From contig JAQSDW010000070.1 of NCBI GenBank assembly GCA_029946105.1, positions 1 to 51,483 on the forward strand: DNA of 51,483 bases, given 5' to 3'. The number at the start of each line of letters is the position of its first letter. The stretch's first letter is position 1. Position numbers and translations under genes: made by a program. Below are positions 16,700 through 24,923 of the stretch, piece after piece. The DNA is from Reyranella sp. (GTDB lineage: Bacteria > Pseudomonadota > Alphaproteobacteria > Reyranellales > Reyranellaceae). The notes under the pieces were generated by a model that did not search any database, was not told the DNA's origin, and saw only the letters and a program-made list of their open reading frames with translations.

Positions 16700-17499
16700 A
16701 GGACCGCGTTTCGATCGATCTCAAGGACGGCGTGGCCGACGTCCGCCTGATCCGTGCCGACAAGATGAACGCGCTCGATCCGGCGATGTTCGAGGGCATC
16801 ATCGAGGCGGGCGCGAAGCTCGCCGACATGAAGGGCCTGCGCTGCGTCGTGCTTTCGGGCGAGGGCAAGGCCTTCTGCGCCGGCCTCGACATGGCAAGCT
16901 TCGCCGCGATGAAACAGGACGGTGACGCGGTGCCCGGCGTGCGCGATCTCACCAAGCGCACCCACGGCATTGCCAATCGGCCGCAGCAATGCGCCTGGCT
17001 GTGGCGCGCACTGCCGGTCCCGGTGATCGCGGCGGTCCATGGCGTGGCCTTCGGCGGCGGCTTCCAGATCGCGCTGGGGCCGGACATTCGATATGCGACG
17101 GCCGACACGCGCTTCTCGGTGATGGAGATCAAGTGGGGACTGGTGCCCGACCTCGCCGGCACGCAACTCATGCGCCACCTCGCGCGCGAGGACGTGGTGC
17201 GCGAGCTCACCTACACCGGCCGCATCTTCAACGGCACCGAGGCGCAGCAGATGGGCTTCGTCACGCGGGTCGTCGACGATCCGCGCTCCGCGGCGCTCGA
17301 GACGGCGAAGGAGATTGCCTCCAAAAGCCCCGATGCGATGCGGGCCAGCAAGCGGCTGCTCAACGCCGCAGTCGCCACCGATGCGGCGGCGGGCCTGATG
17401 ATGGAGTCGGTCGAGCAGCAGAAGCTGATCGGCTCGCCCAACCAGCTCGAAGCCATCATGTCGAACCTGCAGAAGCGCGCCGCCAACTACAAGGATTGA
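16696..17499 (+). CDS. crotonase-family enoyl-CoA hydratase
   Basis: Cytosolic CoA-ester enzyme of the crotonase superfamily, 267 residues. The oxyanion hole blocks GKAFCAGLDMASF (57-69) and AAVHGVAFGGGFQIAL near 115-130 are present, and both acidic positions of true hydratases seem filled: Glu in SVMEIKWGLVPDLAG and Glu in VVRELTYTG. It is therefore a plausible enoyl-CoA hydratase. The start is an ATGA overlap with the 73-residue gene and follows GGAGAAGGA. The reductase gene follows 16 bases downstream. Confidence 0.92.
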   Translation: MKDRVSIDLKDGVADVRLIRADKMNALDPAMFEGIIEAGAKLADMKGLRCVVLSGEGKAFCAGLDMASFAAMKQDGDAVPGVRDLTKRTHGIANRPQQCAWLWRALPVPVIAAVHGVAFGGGFQIALGPDIRYATADTRFSVMEIKWGLVPDLAGTQLMRHLAREDVVRELTYTGRIFNGTEAQQMGFVTRVVDDPRSAALETAKEIASKSPDAMRASKRLLNAAVATDAAAGLMMESVEQQKLIGSPNQLEAIMSNLQKRAANYKD

Positions 17500-17515
17500 A
17501 CCCCCGGAGGAAAGC

Positions 17516-18505
17516 ATGAACCGCCAATGGCTTTATGCCAAGCAGCCCCAGGGCAAGATCGCCGCCGACACGTTCGAATGGACCGAGACGGCGATCCCGG
17601 TGCCGAAGGAGGGCGAGGTGCTGGTGCTCACCCGGATGCTGTCGCTCGATCCCGCCAACCGCGCCTGGATGATGGGCAAGACCTATCGTGACGCGCTGGA
17701 GCCGGGCCAGGTGATGAGCGGCTTCACTATCGGCGAGGTCGTCGACTCGAAGGCGCCTGGGTTGGCGAAAGGCGACATCGTCGAGGGCGACTGGGGCTGG
17801 CAGGATTACGCGGCGCTGCCGTCGCGGCGACTCACCAAACGCACGGCCAAGGCGCCGCTCGAATTGCTGATCGGCCCGCTCAGCGTCACCGGCCTCACCG
17901 CCTACTTCGGCCTGCTGGAAGTAGGCCAGCCCAAGCCCGGCGACACGGTGCTGGTGTCGGCGGCGGCCGGCGCGGTCGGCACCATGGTGGGCCAGATCGC
18001 CAAGCTCGCGGGCTGCCGTGTCGTCGGCACGGCAGGCGGTGCGGATAAATGCGACTGGCTGGTGGGCGAGCTCGGGTTCGACGCGGCGATCGACTACAAG
18101 GCGGGCGGCGTGCGCCGCGCGCTGGCGGCGGCCTGTCCCGCCGGCATCGACGTTTATTTCGACAACACGGGCGGGCCGGTCCTCGATGCCGCGCTCTCGC
18201 TGATGAACCTGCGCGGCCGCATCGCCTGCTGCGGCAACGTCTCGCAATATGATGTCGACAAGCCGGCGCCCGGACCGATGGCGGTGCCGGGCCTGGTCGT
18301 GACCAAGCGCCTGCGCATGGAAGGCTTCATCGTCATGGACTTCTACGACCGCCGCGCCGAAGCCGAGACGCGGCTGGCGCAGTGGGTCGAGCAGGGCAGG
18401 ATCAAGGCCGTCGTCGACATCGTCGACGGCCTCGACAAGGCGCCCGAGGCGCTGATCGGGCTCTTCAACGGCAAGAACCGCGGCAAGATGGCGGTGAGGG
18501 TCTGA
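17516..18505 (+). CDS. NADP-dependent medium-chain reductase (LTB4-dehydrogenase/CurA type)
   Basis: Zinc-independent medium-chain dehydrogenase/reductase, 329 residues, of the family that reduces the double bond of alpha,beta-unsaturated ketones and aldehydes with NADPH. The cofactor loop is AAAGAVGTMVGQIAKLAGCRVVG near 142-164, preceded by GLTAYFGLLEVGQPKPGDTVLVS and followed by YFDNTGGPVLDAAL, all typical of the family. Structural zinc Cys residues are absent, as expected. GGAGGAAAG precedes the ATG. It forms a run with the crotonase and GST genes. Confidence 0.93.
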   Translation: MNRQWLYAKQPQGKIAADTFEWTETAIPVPKEGEVLVLTRMLSLDPANRAWMMGKTYRDALEPGQVMSGFTIGEVVDSKAPGLAKGDIVEGDWGWQDYAALPSRRLTKRTAKAPLELLIGPLSVTGLTAYFGLLEVGQPKPGDTVLVSAAAGAVGTMVGQIAKLAGCRVVGTAGGADKCDWLVGELGFDAAIDYKAGGVRRALAAACPAGIDVYFDNTGGPVLDAALSLMNLRGRIACCGNVSQYDVDKPAPGPMAVPGLVVTKRLRMEGFIVMDFYDRRAEAETRLAQWVEQGRIKAVVDIVDGLDKAPEALIGLFNGKNRGKMAVRV

Positions 18506-18507
18506 CC

Positions 18508-19161
18508 ATGGCGCTGGTTCTCCACGCGCATCCGTTCTCGTCGTACTGCCAGAAGGTGCTGATCGCGCTCTACGAGAACGACACGCCCTTCACGTTGAAG
18601 ATGCTGGCCGACGCCGACTCCTTCGCCGAGCTGGCGCGGCTCTGGCCCTTGCGGCTGATGCCGGTGCTCACCGACGGCGGCGACGTCGTGCGCGAGGCCA
18701 GCATCATCGTCGAACATCTGATGCTGTGCCACCCCGGGCCGGTGCGCCTGATCCCTCAGGATCCGCAGGCGGCGCTGCAGGTGCGCTTCCTCGATCGCGT
18801 CTTCGACAACTACGTCATGGGACCGATGCAGAGGATCGTCGGCGATGCGTTGCGCGGTGCGGCCGAACGCGACCCCAAGGGAGTGGCCGACGCCAAGGCG
18901 CGGCTCGACCAGTCCTACGACTGGCTCGACGGCGAGCTGAAGGGCCGCACCTGGGCGGCGGGCGAGGCTTTTACGCTGGCCGACTGCGCAGCAGCGCCAT
19001 CGCTCTTCTACGCCGACTGGGTCCATCCGATCGGCGAACGGTTCGGCAATGTCCGGGCCTATCGTGCGCGGCTGCTCAAGCGGTCGTCCTTCGCGCGCGC
19101 CGTCGAGGAAGCGCGACCTTACCGGTCGTTCTTCCCGCCGGGTGCGCCCGACCGCGACTAG
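18508..19161 (+). CDS. glutathione S-transferase family protein
   Basis: Cytosolic GST-like protein of 217 residues. The thioredoxin-fold N-terminal domain shows HPFSSYCQKVLIALYEND (7-24) with a Ser/Tyr/Cys at the catalytic site, LMPVLTDGGDVVREASIIVEHL with the glutathione-binding Val-Pro-like and Glu-Ala-Ser parts, and an all-helical C-terminal domain ending in FALADCA-like TLADCAAAPSLFYADW. It starts 2 bases after the reductase gene stop, so the two proteins are coexpressed and may both handle electrophilic enals (inference). Confidence 0.9.
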   Translation: MALVLHAHPFSSYCQKVLIALYENDTPFTLKMLADADSFAELARLWPLRLMPVLTDGGDVVREASIIVEHLMLCHPGPVRLIPQDPQAALQVRFLDRVFDNYVMGPMQRIVGDALRGAAERDPKGVADAKARLDQSYDWLDGELKGRTWAAGEAFTLADCAAAPSLFYADWVHPIGERFGNVRAYRARLLKRSSFARAVEEARPYRSFFPPGAPDRD

Positions 19162-19170
19162 CGACGCTTT

Positions 19171-19202
19171 CTATTTGCCCGTGAGCCTATTTGCCCGTGA
19201 AC
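19171..19202. repeat. 16-bp tandem duplication at a gene end
   Basis: CTATTTGCCCGTGAGC (19171-19186) sits directly before CTATTTGCCCGTGAAC (19187-19202), 15 of 16 identical. The second copy encodes the last codons and stop (FTGK*) of the minus-strand crotonase; the first copy lies just past the stop, in the 25-base gap between convergent genes. Confidence 0.8.
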
Positions 19203-19999
19203 CGGGGTTTCCGCTTCTCGACGAAGGCCTGCACCGCCTCCTTGTGGTCCGCGGTCCGCGAAGCGGAGACCAGCCGTTCGGCCTCGCAATGGAGCGCGGT
19301 CGCGTAGTTGATGTGCAGCGCCTCGTCGAGATTGTCCTTCATGTGGCGCAGCGCCACGCGCGGCCCCTCGGCCAGCGACTTGGCGAAGGCGAAGGCCTCG
19401 TCCTGAAGCTTGGCGTCGTCGACCACGCGGTTCACGAGGCCAATGCGCTCGCAGCGCTCGGCGTCGACCTTCTCCGACGTGAACATCAGCTCGCGCGCCC
19501 GCATCGATCCCACGGTGCGCGTCAGCAGCCAGGAGATGCCGTAGTCCCCCGACAGGCCGATCCTGGCGTAGCCCGAGGTCGCGAAGGCCGATCGGGCGGC
19601 GATGCGAATGTCGCAGGCGAGCGCGATGGCCAGGCCCGCGCCGGCCGCAGCGCCGGGCAGGGCCGCGATGGTAGGCTTGCGCACCGCGACCAGCGCGCCG
19701 GTGAGATGCGTCTGACGCCAGCGCAGATCGGCCAGCCGCTCTTCGTAGCTCATCTGGCCCCTGGGGCCACGGCCACCCATGCCCTTCACGTCGCCGCCGC
19801 TACAGAAAGCGGTGCCTGCGCCGGTGATCAGGAGTGCGCCGACTGAATCGTCGTCGCCGCGTTCCTTGATCTGATTGCGCAGCGCTTCGGTAAGGGCAGG
19901 TGACATGGCATTGCGCGCCTCCGGCCGGTTGAGCGTGATCAACGCGACGCCGTCGCGTACGGCGCATAAAAGTTCGGTTGTGCCAGTGTCGATTTCCAT
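19187..19999 (-). CDS. crotonase-family protein (enoyl-CoA hydratase/isomerase)
   Basis: Crotonase superfamily member of 270 residues. The oxyanion blocks GTAFCSGGDVKGMGG near 63-77 and AALPGAAAGAGLAIALACD near 104-122 are clear. At the first catalytic-acid position the sequence is YARIGLSGDYGIS, with no Glu, so it is unlikely to be a simple hydratase and may be an isomerase or other CoA-ester enzyme. The ATG at 19999 was chosen because it gives a normal N-terminus and follows CGAGAGGGTAGAG; an earlier in-frame ATG would overlap the divergent gene. Divergent from the epoxide-hydrolase-like gene with a 31-base gap. Confidence 0.88.
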   Translation of the reverse strand: MEIDTGTTELLCAVRDGVALITLNRPEARNAMSPALTEALRNQIKERGDDDSVGALLITGAGTAFCSGGDVKGMGGRGPRGQMSYEERLADLRWRQTHLTGALVAVRKPTIAALPGAAAGAGLAIALACDIRIAARSAFATSGYARIGLSGDYGISWLLTRTVGSMRARELMFTSEKVDAERCERIGLVNRVVDDAKLQDEAFAFAKSLAEGPRVALRHMKDNLDEALHINYATALHCEAERLVSASRTADHKEAVQAFVEKRKPRFTGK

Positions 20000-20030
20000 G
20001 GGACGTTCTCTACCCTCTCGAGGATTGGCA

Positions 20031-21056
20031 ATGACATTCCCGGTCACCGAACACACCGTCAAGTCCGCCCGTCACACCACGGGCTATCTCGCCTGCGGAG
20101 CGGAAGATGCTCCGCTGCTGATCTTCGTCCATGGCTGGCCGGAGCTTTCGTTGTCGTGGCGCCATCAGCTTCCGGCCTTTGCGGCGCTGGGCTTCCGCTG
20201 CGTGGCGCCCGACATGCGCGGCTACGGTCGCTCCAGCACCTATGCGCATCACGAGGATTTCGCGCAGGAGAAAATCGTCGAGGACATGCTGGAGCTGCTG
20301 GCGGCGCTCGGCCGAGATAAAGCGGTGTGGATCGGCCACGACTGGGGTAGCCCCGTGGTGTGGAACATCGCCAGCCACCATCCGGACAAGACCGTCGGCG
20401 TGGCGAGCCTCTGCGTGCCCTATCTGTCTGCGGGCTTCACGCTCGACGCCGTGCTGCCGCTGGTCGATCGCACTCTCTATCCCGCCGACAAGTTCCCGGC
20501 GGGCCAGTGGGATTATCAGTTCTTCTATCAGGAGAATTTCGACAAGGCCTGCAAGGGTTTCGAAGGCAACATCCGCAACGTCGTGAAGGCGCTGTTCCGC
20601 AAGGGCGATCCCACGCGCGTCGGCAAGCCCGCCCCCACGTCGATGGTGCGCGTGGCCGGCGGCTGGTTCGGTGGCGGGTCCTGTCCCGACGTGCCGCGCG
20701 ATGGCGATGTCCTCACCGAGGCGGACATGGAGGCCTACACCGCGGCACTCACACGCAACGGCTTCTTCGGTCCCGACTCCTGGTACATGAACCACAAGCC
20801 CAACGGCGCCTATGCGGCTGCGTCGAAGAATGGCGGCCGGCTCGCCATGCCGGTGCTGTTCCTGCATGGCGCCTACGACACGACCTGCGAGACGATGCAG
20901 TCGAAGCTTGCCGATCCCATGCGCAGCGACTGCGCCGATCTCACCGAAGCCGTGGTGAACTCCGGCCACTGGATGGCGCAGGAACAGCCGGTCGCGGTGA
21001 ATGCGGCGCTGGCCAAATGGCTGGCGGCCAAGCTCCCGGACTACTGGAAGGTCTAG
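20031..21056 (+). CDS. epoxide hydrolase-like alpha/beta hydrolase
   Basis: Alpha/beta-hydrolase of 341 residues of the soluble epoxide hydrolase/haloalkane dehalogenase group. The oxyanion motif HGWPELSLSW (36-45) and the nucleophile elbow WIGHDWGSPVVW (near 100-111, nucleophile Asp) are typical. A C-terminal NSGHWMAQEQP supplies the catalytic His, and LHGAYDTTCET the acidic partner. A cap domain with two candidate Tyr residues fits epoxide opening. No signal peptide. The stop codon overlaps that of the convergent RraA-like gene by two bases. Confidence 0.9.
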   Translation: MTFPVTEHTVKSARHTTGYLACGAEDAPLLIFVHGWPELSLSWRHQLPAFAALGFRCVAPDMRGYGRSSTYAHHEDFAQEKIVEDMLELLAALGRDKAVWIGHDWGSPVVWNIASHHPDKTVGVASLCVPYLSAGFTLDAVLPLVDRTLYPADKFPAGQWDYQFFYQENFDKACKGFEGNIRNVVKALFRKGDPTRVGKPAPTSMVRVAGGWFGGGSCPDVPRDGDVLTEADMEAYTAALTRNGFFGPDSWYMNHKPNGAYAAASKNGGRLAMPVLFLHGAYDTTCETMQSKLADPMRSDCADLTEAVVNSGHWMAQEQPVAVNAALAKWLAAKLPDYWKV

Positions 21057-21622
21057 CGCCCCTTCATCTTCCGCCACGCCGCGAAGGCGATCCTGGCTCG
21101 GTCGCCGCTGGGAATATGAAGTCCGTAGACGCCGCCGCCCTGGTTGACCTGCTCGGCCGTGAACTCCTCGAACGCCAGCGCTTCGGCCGCTTCTTCCGCG
21201 ATCTCGTCGACAAGGTGTGCCGGGATCACGATCACGCCCAGGCGATCGCCCACAAGCACCTCGCCATTGGCGATGGGAATGGGTTTCTCGGACGCGGGTT
21301 GGCGCTGAAAGGCCGGGAGACCGGTGCGGACGATCTCCGCCAAATCGCGCAACGGGCCGGCGCTCACGATGCCGGCGACGCCGCGCCGGGCAAGCAAGGC
21401 CATGGGCGGTAAAGGCTTGCCGGCCTCGACGATCAGGACCGCGCCGGCGCGGCAATTCTCGATCGTCATGAAAGCTTCGCCGACAAGCGGGTCCTGTGTC
21501 GGCGAAAGCGGCCGCAAGCCTTCGATGCGCCGGTCGGGCAGGCTGCGCCTGGACAGTGCCGCGGCAATTGCGGCCGAACCGACGCTGCGCAGCCTGTCGC
21601 GGGATGAAGGTTTCAGGGTCAT
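21053..21622 (-). CDS. RraA-like protein, short form
   Basis: Member of the RraA/HMG-aldolase-like (demethylmenaquinone methyltransferase-named) family, 189 residues. The C-terminal part is typical: ALLARRGVAGIVSAGPLRDLAEI with the substrate Arg-Asp, and NGEVLVGDRLGVIVIPAHLVDEIAEEAAE. The N-terminal core is shorter than usual: the normal GxAxTVxxxxxDN segment is replaced by GLRPLSPTQDPLVGEAF. Family members are Mg-dependent 4-hydroxy-2-oxo acid aldolases or RNase E regulators. Which applies here cannot be told, and the changed core may alter activity. The ATG at 21622 gives a normal length. It lies 4 bases past the GFA gene on the same strand. Confidence 0.75.
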   Translation of the reverse strand: MTLKPSSRDRLRSVGSAAIAAALSRRSLPDRRIEGLRPLSPTQDPLVGEAFMTIENCRAGAVLIVEAGKPLPPMALLARRGVAGIVSAGPLRDLAEIVRTGLPAFQRQPASEKPIPIANGEVLVGDRLGVIVIPAHLVDEIAEEAAEALAFEEFTAEQVNQGGGVYGLHIPSGDRARIAFAAWRKMKGR

Positions 21623-21626
21623 GAGC

Positions 21627-22109
21627 CTAGTTGCGCCGGAGAGCCGCGCTCCGTTCCAGACTCTCCTTCGGCCACATCGCCTTGCGATCATAGAATTCCG
21701 GAACGGCCGGCGTGCCGGCGGGCAGCACGACCCAGGGCTGCTTGCTCATGGTGAAGATATGGATGTCGGGCGGCAGGCGGTCGGGTTCGTCGAGCGTGCC
21801 GACGCGCACGAAGCGAACGGCATCGCCAGCGCCCGCATAGTTGCTCCACACCGCAATGCGACAGTTGGGGCAGCGTGAAAATTTCTGGCCCTTGCCGCTG
21901 TTGGACGGCGTGTCCACGACCTCGACCTCGCCGGCCAGCGTTTCAACCCGGTCGGCCTCGATCATGGCGTTGAGCGCGAACGCCGTGCCGGTTTCGCGCT
22001 GGCACCAGCGGCAGTGACAACAGTGCACGAACATTGGTTTCGACATCAGGCGATAGCGCACCTGTCGGCAGGTGCAGCCGCCTTCGTAGCTTTCCGTCTG
22101 GCTGGCCAT
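21627..22109 (-). CDS. GFA family zinc protein (CENP-V/GFA domain)
   Basis: A 160-residue protein with the GFA fold, named after glutathione-dependent formaldehyde-activating enzyme. The zinc ligands are recognisable: GGCTCRQVRY (Cys 12 and 14), HCCHCRWCQRETG (Cys cluster near 30-37) and the pair CPNC near 80-83. Few members have a proven reaction. Glutathione adduct handling is the usual suggestion. It precedes the RraA-like gene by 4 bases, so the two form an operon, divergent from the SDR gene. Confidence 0.9.
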   Translation of the reverse strand: MASQTESYEGGCTCRQVRYRLMSKPMFVHCCHCRWCQRETGTAFALNAMIEADRVETLAGEVEVVDTPSNSGKGQKFSRCPNCRIAVWSNYAGAGDAVRFVRVGTLDEPDRLPPDIHIFTMSKQPWVVLPAGTPAVPEFYDRKAMWPKESLERSAALRRN

Positions 22110-22168
22110 GGCGAGAGTCTCCCGGCTAAGGTTGGTTCAAGAAATAGCATTCCGTTAGGGGAGAAGAC

Positions 22169-22957
22169 ATGGCCGGACGTCTGAAGGGAAAAGTTGCGGT
22201 AGTCACCGGCGCGGCGCCGCGCGGCGAGGGCGTGGGCAACGGCATGGCGACCGCCATCCTGTTCGCGCGCGAAGGCGCCAAGGTGGTGCTGGTGAACCGC
22301 AGCGCCGAGCGCGCCGAGAAGCTCGCCAAGCAGATCAAGGACGAAGGCGGCGAGGCCTCGGTGTTCGCGGGCGACGTCGCCCAGGCCGATGCCGCCGAGG
22401 CCATGGCCGACTTCGCCGCCAAGAAATACGGGCGCCTCGACATCCTGCACAACAATGTCGGCATCGGTGGGCCGGGCACGCCGGAGACCGTGACGCTCGA
22501 GACCTGGAACAAGGTGCTGGAGGCCAACCTCACCACGACCATGCTGTGCACCAAGTATTGCCTGCCCAAGATGAAGCAAGGCGGCGGCGGCTCGATCATC
22601 ATGGTGTCGTCGATCGCGGGCGCGCTCGGCCTGATGGGCAGCGCCGGTGCGGTGGCCTATGCCACCGCCAAGGCCGGCCTGCACGGTTTCACGCTGTCGG
22701 TTGCGGCCGACTATGCGACGCAGAACATCCGCGCCAACTGCATCATCGTCGGATCGGTGCATACGCCGATGGTGGCGCATCTCGGCGCCGAGGCGCGCGA
22801 GCGGCGCAAGAAGCTGGTGCCGATGCAGACCGAGGGCGAGGCCTGGGACATCGCCCATGGTGCGGTCTATCTCGCCTCGGACGAATCGCGCTGGGTGACG
22901 GGCATCCTGCTGCCGATCGACGGCGGGTTGGTCGCGCTCCGGCAGTGGCCGCGCTAG
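22169..22957 (+). CDS. short-chain dehydrogenase/reductase
   Basis: SDR of 262 residues with an unusual extended cofactor loop TGAAPRGEGVGNGMA near 13-27 instead of the plain TGxxxGIG. The rest is standard: NNVG near 95, catalytic Ser in VSSIAG near 147-152, YATAK (Tyr/Lys pair) near 168-172 and the C-terminal WVTGILLPIDGG. It is preceded by GGGGAGAAG. The gene is convergent with the acyl-AMP ligase (1-base gap). Substrate unknown. Confidence 0.93.
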   Translation: MAGRLKGKVAVVTGAAPRGEGVGNGMATAILFAREGAKVVLVNRSAERAEKLAKQIKDEGGEASVFAGDVAQADAAEAMADFAAKKYGRLDILHNNVGIGGPGTPETVTLETWNKVLEANLTTTMLCTKYCLPKMKQGGGGSIIMVSSIAGALGLMGSAGAVAYATAKAGLHGFTLSVAADYATQNIRANCIIVGSVHTPMVAHLGAEARERRKKLVPMQTEGEAWDIAHGAVYLASDESRWVTGILLPIDGGLVALRQWPR

Positions 22958-22958
22958 C

Positions 22959-24668
22959 TCAATCGGCCGCGGCCGGCACCGTGTAGTCGCCGGCGATGAA
23001 CTTCGCCTTGGCGTGCGTGCGCGAGAGCTTGCCCGATGAGGTGAGGGGCAGTCCGAACTTCCGCGAGATCAGTTCGATCCGGCAGTCGACGCCCGAGGTT
23101 TCCTTGACCGTCTGGCGAATGCTGCCGGTCAGCGCCTCGAGTTCCGCGGCATCTCCGACGTAGCTCAGCACCAGGACGACGACTTCTTCGCCCGCGCCCG
23201 ATTCGACGGAGAAGGCACAGGCATCGCCCTGGCGCAGACGCGGTAGCGCCTCGATCGCCCATTCGATGTCCTGCGGCCAGATGTTGCGGCCGTTGACGAT
23301 GATCAGGTCCTTGGCGCGGCCGGTCACCACGATCTCGCCGTCGCGCCAGAAACCGAGGTCGCCCGTATCGAGCCAGCCGTCCTTGAGAACCCGGGCTGTC
23401 GCCTCGGGCTCGCCGAAGTATCCCGGCATGACGCTCGGTCCCTGTACGAACAGGCGCCCGATCTGACGGTCGGGCAGAACGGCGCCCGATTGGTCGCGGA
23501 TCTCGACCTGATGGCCCGGCAGTACGTGGCCGCAGACGACGAAATCGCGCTTGCCGAACCTGTCGACCTTGAAGCCGCCGAAACGCGGACCGAAGCTCAG
23601 GCCGACGCAGAGTTCGGCCATGCCGTAGCTCGGCATGAAGGCGCGCGCATCGAAGCCCACGGAGGCGAAGGTCTTGGTGAAACGCTCCAGGACCGGCGGC
23701 TGGATCAGATCGGCGCCTATGCCCGCCAGCTTGAGACACGACAGGTCGAGGCCGGCCGGCATCTGGGTCTGCGCACGGCGCGCGGCGAGGTCGTAGCCGA
23801 AGCTCGGGCTGTAGGTGATGGTGGCGCGGCGGCGCGAAATCAGCGACAGCCACTGCGTCGGTCGGCGCGCGAAATCGTGCGGCGCCAGCAGATCAACGCT
23901 GCGCTGCGCGCACATCGGCGCCAGGATGAAACCGATCAGGCCCATGTCGTGATAGAGCGGCAGCCAGCTCACGCCTGAATCGTCTTCGTTCAGCTCCTGT
24001 TGCGTGATCGAGCCGTCGATGTTGGCCATCAGGCGGTCCTGGCGGATGTCGACACCCATCGGCGCACGCGTGCTGCCGGAGGAGAACTGCACGTAGCACC
24101 GCTCGTCCGCGCCGAGTGGCCGGAGGTCGACCGGCCCATCGGGCAGGGCCTCGAACGTCGCCATCGATCCGGCGATGCGGGCCGAACTGCCGAGCGCCGC
24201 CGACTTGGCGTAGGCCGCGAGGTCATCGGGCGCGACCACGCCGACGGCGCCTGACGCGGCGATCTGCCGGGTGAGTTGCTGGATATAGCTCGCCTTGGCG
24301 CCAAGACCGACGGGAACGGCCACCGGCACGGGCAATATGCCGGCGTACTGCGCGCCGAAGAAGGCGACGCAGAATCCCGGCCAGGTGTCGGCGATGATCA
24401 GCAGGCGTTCGCCACGCCCGATGCCGGCGCCGATCAGACGGCGTGCAAAGGTCTGGGCCTTCTGCTGGAGGTCGCGATAGGGCAGGCTGCTGAGCAGCCG
24501 GCCGCGCGCCTCGAAGAAATTCAGGCCGGTTTCGCCACGCGCCGCATAGTCCAGCGCCTCGCACAGGCTGGTGAAGCCGCCGCGACGGAACGGGAGGTCG
24601 GAATTGCGGGTGGGCGTCGGCAGCAGCGCAGGCTGAGCGCCGCGATGTAGGCTGAGGTCGCCGTCCAT
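22959..24668 (-). CDS. fatty acyl-AMP ligase
   Basis: Adenylate-forming enzyme of 569 residues of the fatty acyl-AMP ligase (FAAL) group. Core motifs are YVQFSSGSTRAPMGV (P-loop-like A3), WLPLYHDMGLIGFIL, PSYGMAELCVGLSFG, LDTGDLGFWRDGEIVVTGRAKDLIIVNGRNIWPQDIE in three adjoining pieces, and LTSSGKLSRTHAKAKF with the catalytic Lys. WLPxxHDMGLIG and NGRNxxPQDIE are typical of FAALs rather than acyl-CoA synthetases. FAALs load acyl-AMP onto an acyl carrier protein, but no carrier protein, polyketide synthase or peptide synthetase is within the window, so the acceptor is unknown. Confidence 0.88.
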   Translation of the reverse strand: MDGDLSLHRGAQPALLPTPTRNSDLPFRRGGFTSLCEALDYAARGETGLNFFEARGRLLSSLPYRDLQQKAQTFARRLIGAGIGRGERLLIIADTWPGFCVAFFGAQYAGILPVPVAVPVGLGAKASYIQQLTRQIAASGAVGVVAPDDLAAYAKSAALGSSARIAGSMATFEALPDGPVDLRPLGADERCYVQFSSGSTRAPMGVDIRQDRLMANIDGSITQQELNEDDSGVSWLPLYHDMGLIGFILAPMCAQRSVDLLAPHDFARRPTQWLSLISRRRATITYSPSFGYDLAARRAQTQMPAGLDLSCLKLAGIGADLIQPPVLERFTKTFASVGFDARAFMPSYGMAELCVGLSFGPRFGGFKVDRFGKRDFVVCGHVLPGHQVEIRDQSGAVLPDRQIGRLFVQGPSVMPGYFGEPEATARVLKDGWLDTGDLGFWRDGEIVVTGRAKDLIIVNGRNIWPQDIEWAIEALPRLRQGDACAFSVESGAGEEVVVLVLSYVGDAAELEALTGSIRQTVKETSGVDCRIELISRKFGLPLTSSGKLSRTHAKAKFIAGDYTVPAAAD

Positions 24669-24821
24669 AAGGTCTACTGGTCCAATCGACGTGTCGCGCT
24701 CAGGAGGGGCCTGGCGCAGGGTGAAGACGTACCGGTGTTGGCGAACAGCTATTCAGCCGGCGAGAACAAAGGTGCGGCGGCGATTTGAGCACCCCATTTG
24801 GGCGCTTTGGTGGGCAGCAAG

Positions 24822-24850
24822 CAGATAAGGCCCGCGGGCGATGAGTTCAA
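24822..24850 (-). promoter_or_regulatory. candidate sigma-70 promoter for the acyl-AMP ligase gene
   Basis: On the minus strand TTGAAC (-35) and TATCTG (-10) are 17 bases apart in the 255-base gap upstream of the ligase gene. This would leave a leader of about 150 bases. The gap holds no gene that I can see; its part next to the EamA stop (24890-24945) is clearly richer in A and T than the surroundings. Confidence 0.35.
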
Positions 24851-24923
24851 CATCCTTTTCGCATCGTCAATGCGGGATATCCTTGCGGTCAGTGTGGTCC
24901 ATACTTACGCTATGCTATTGAAT

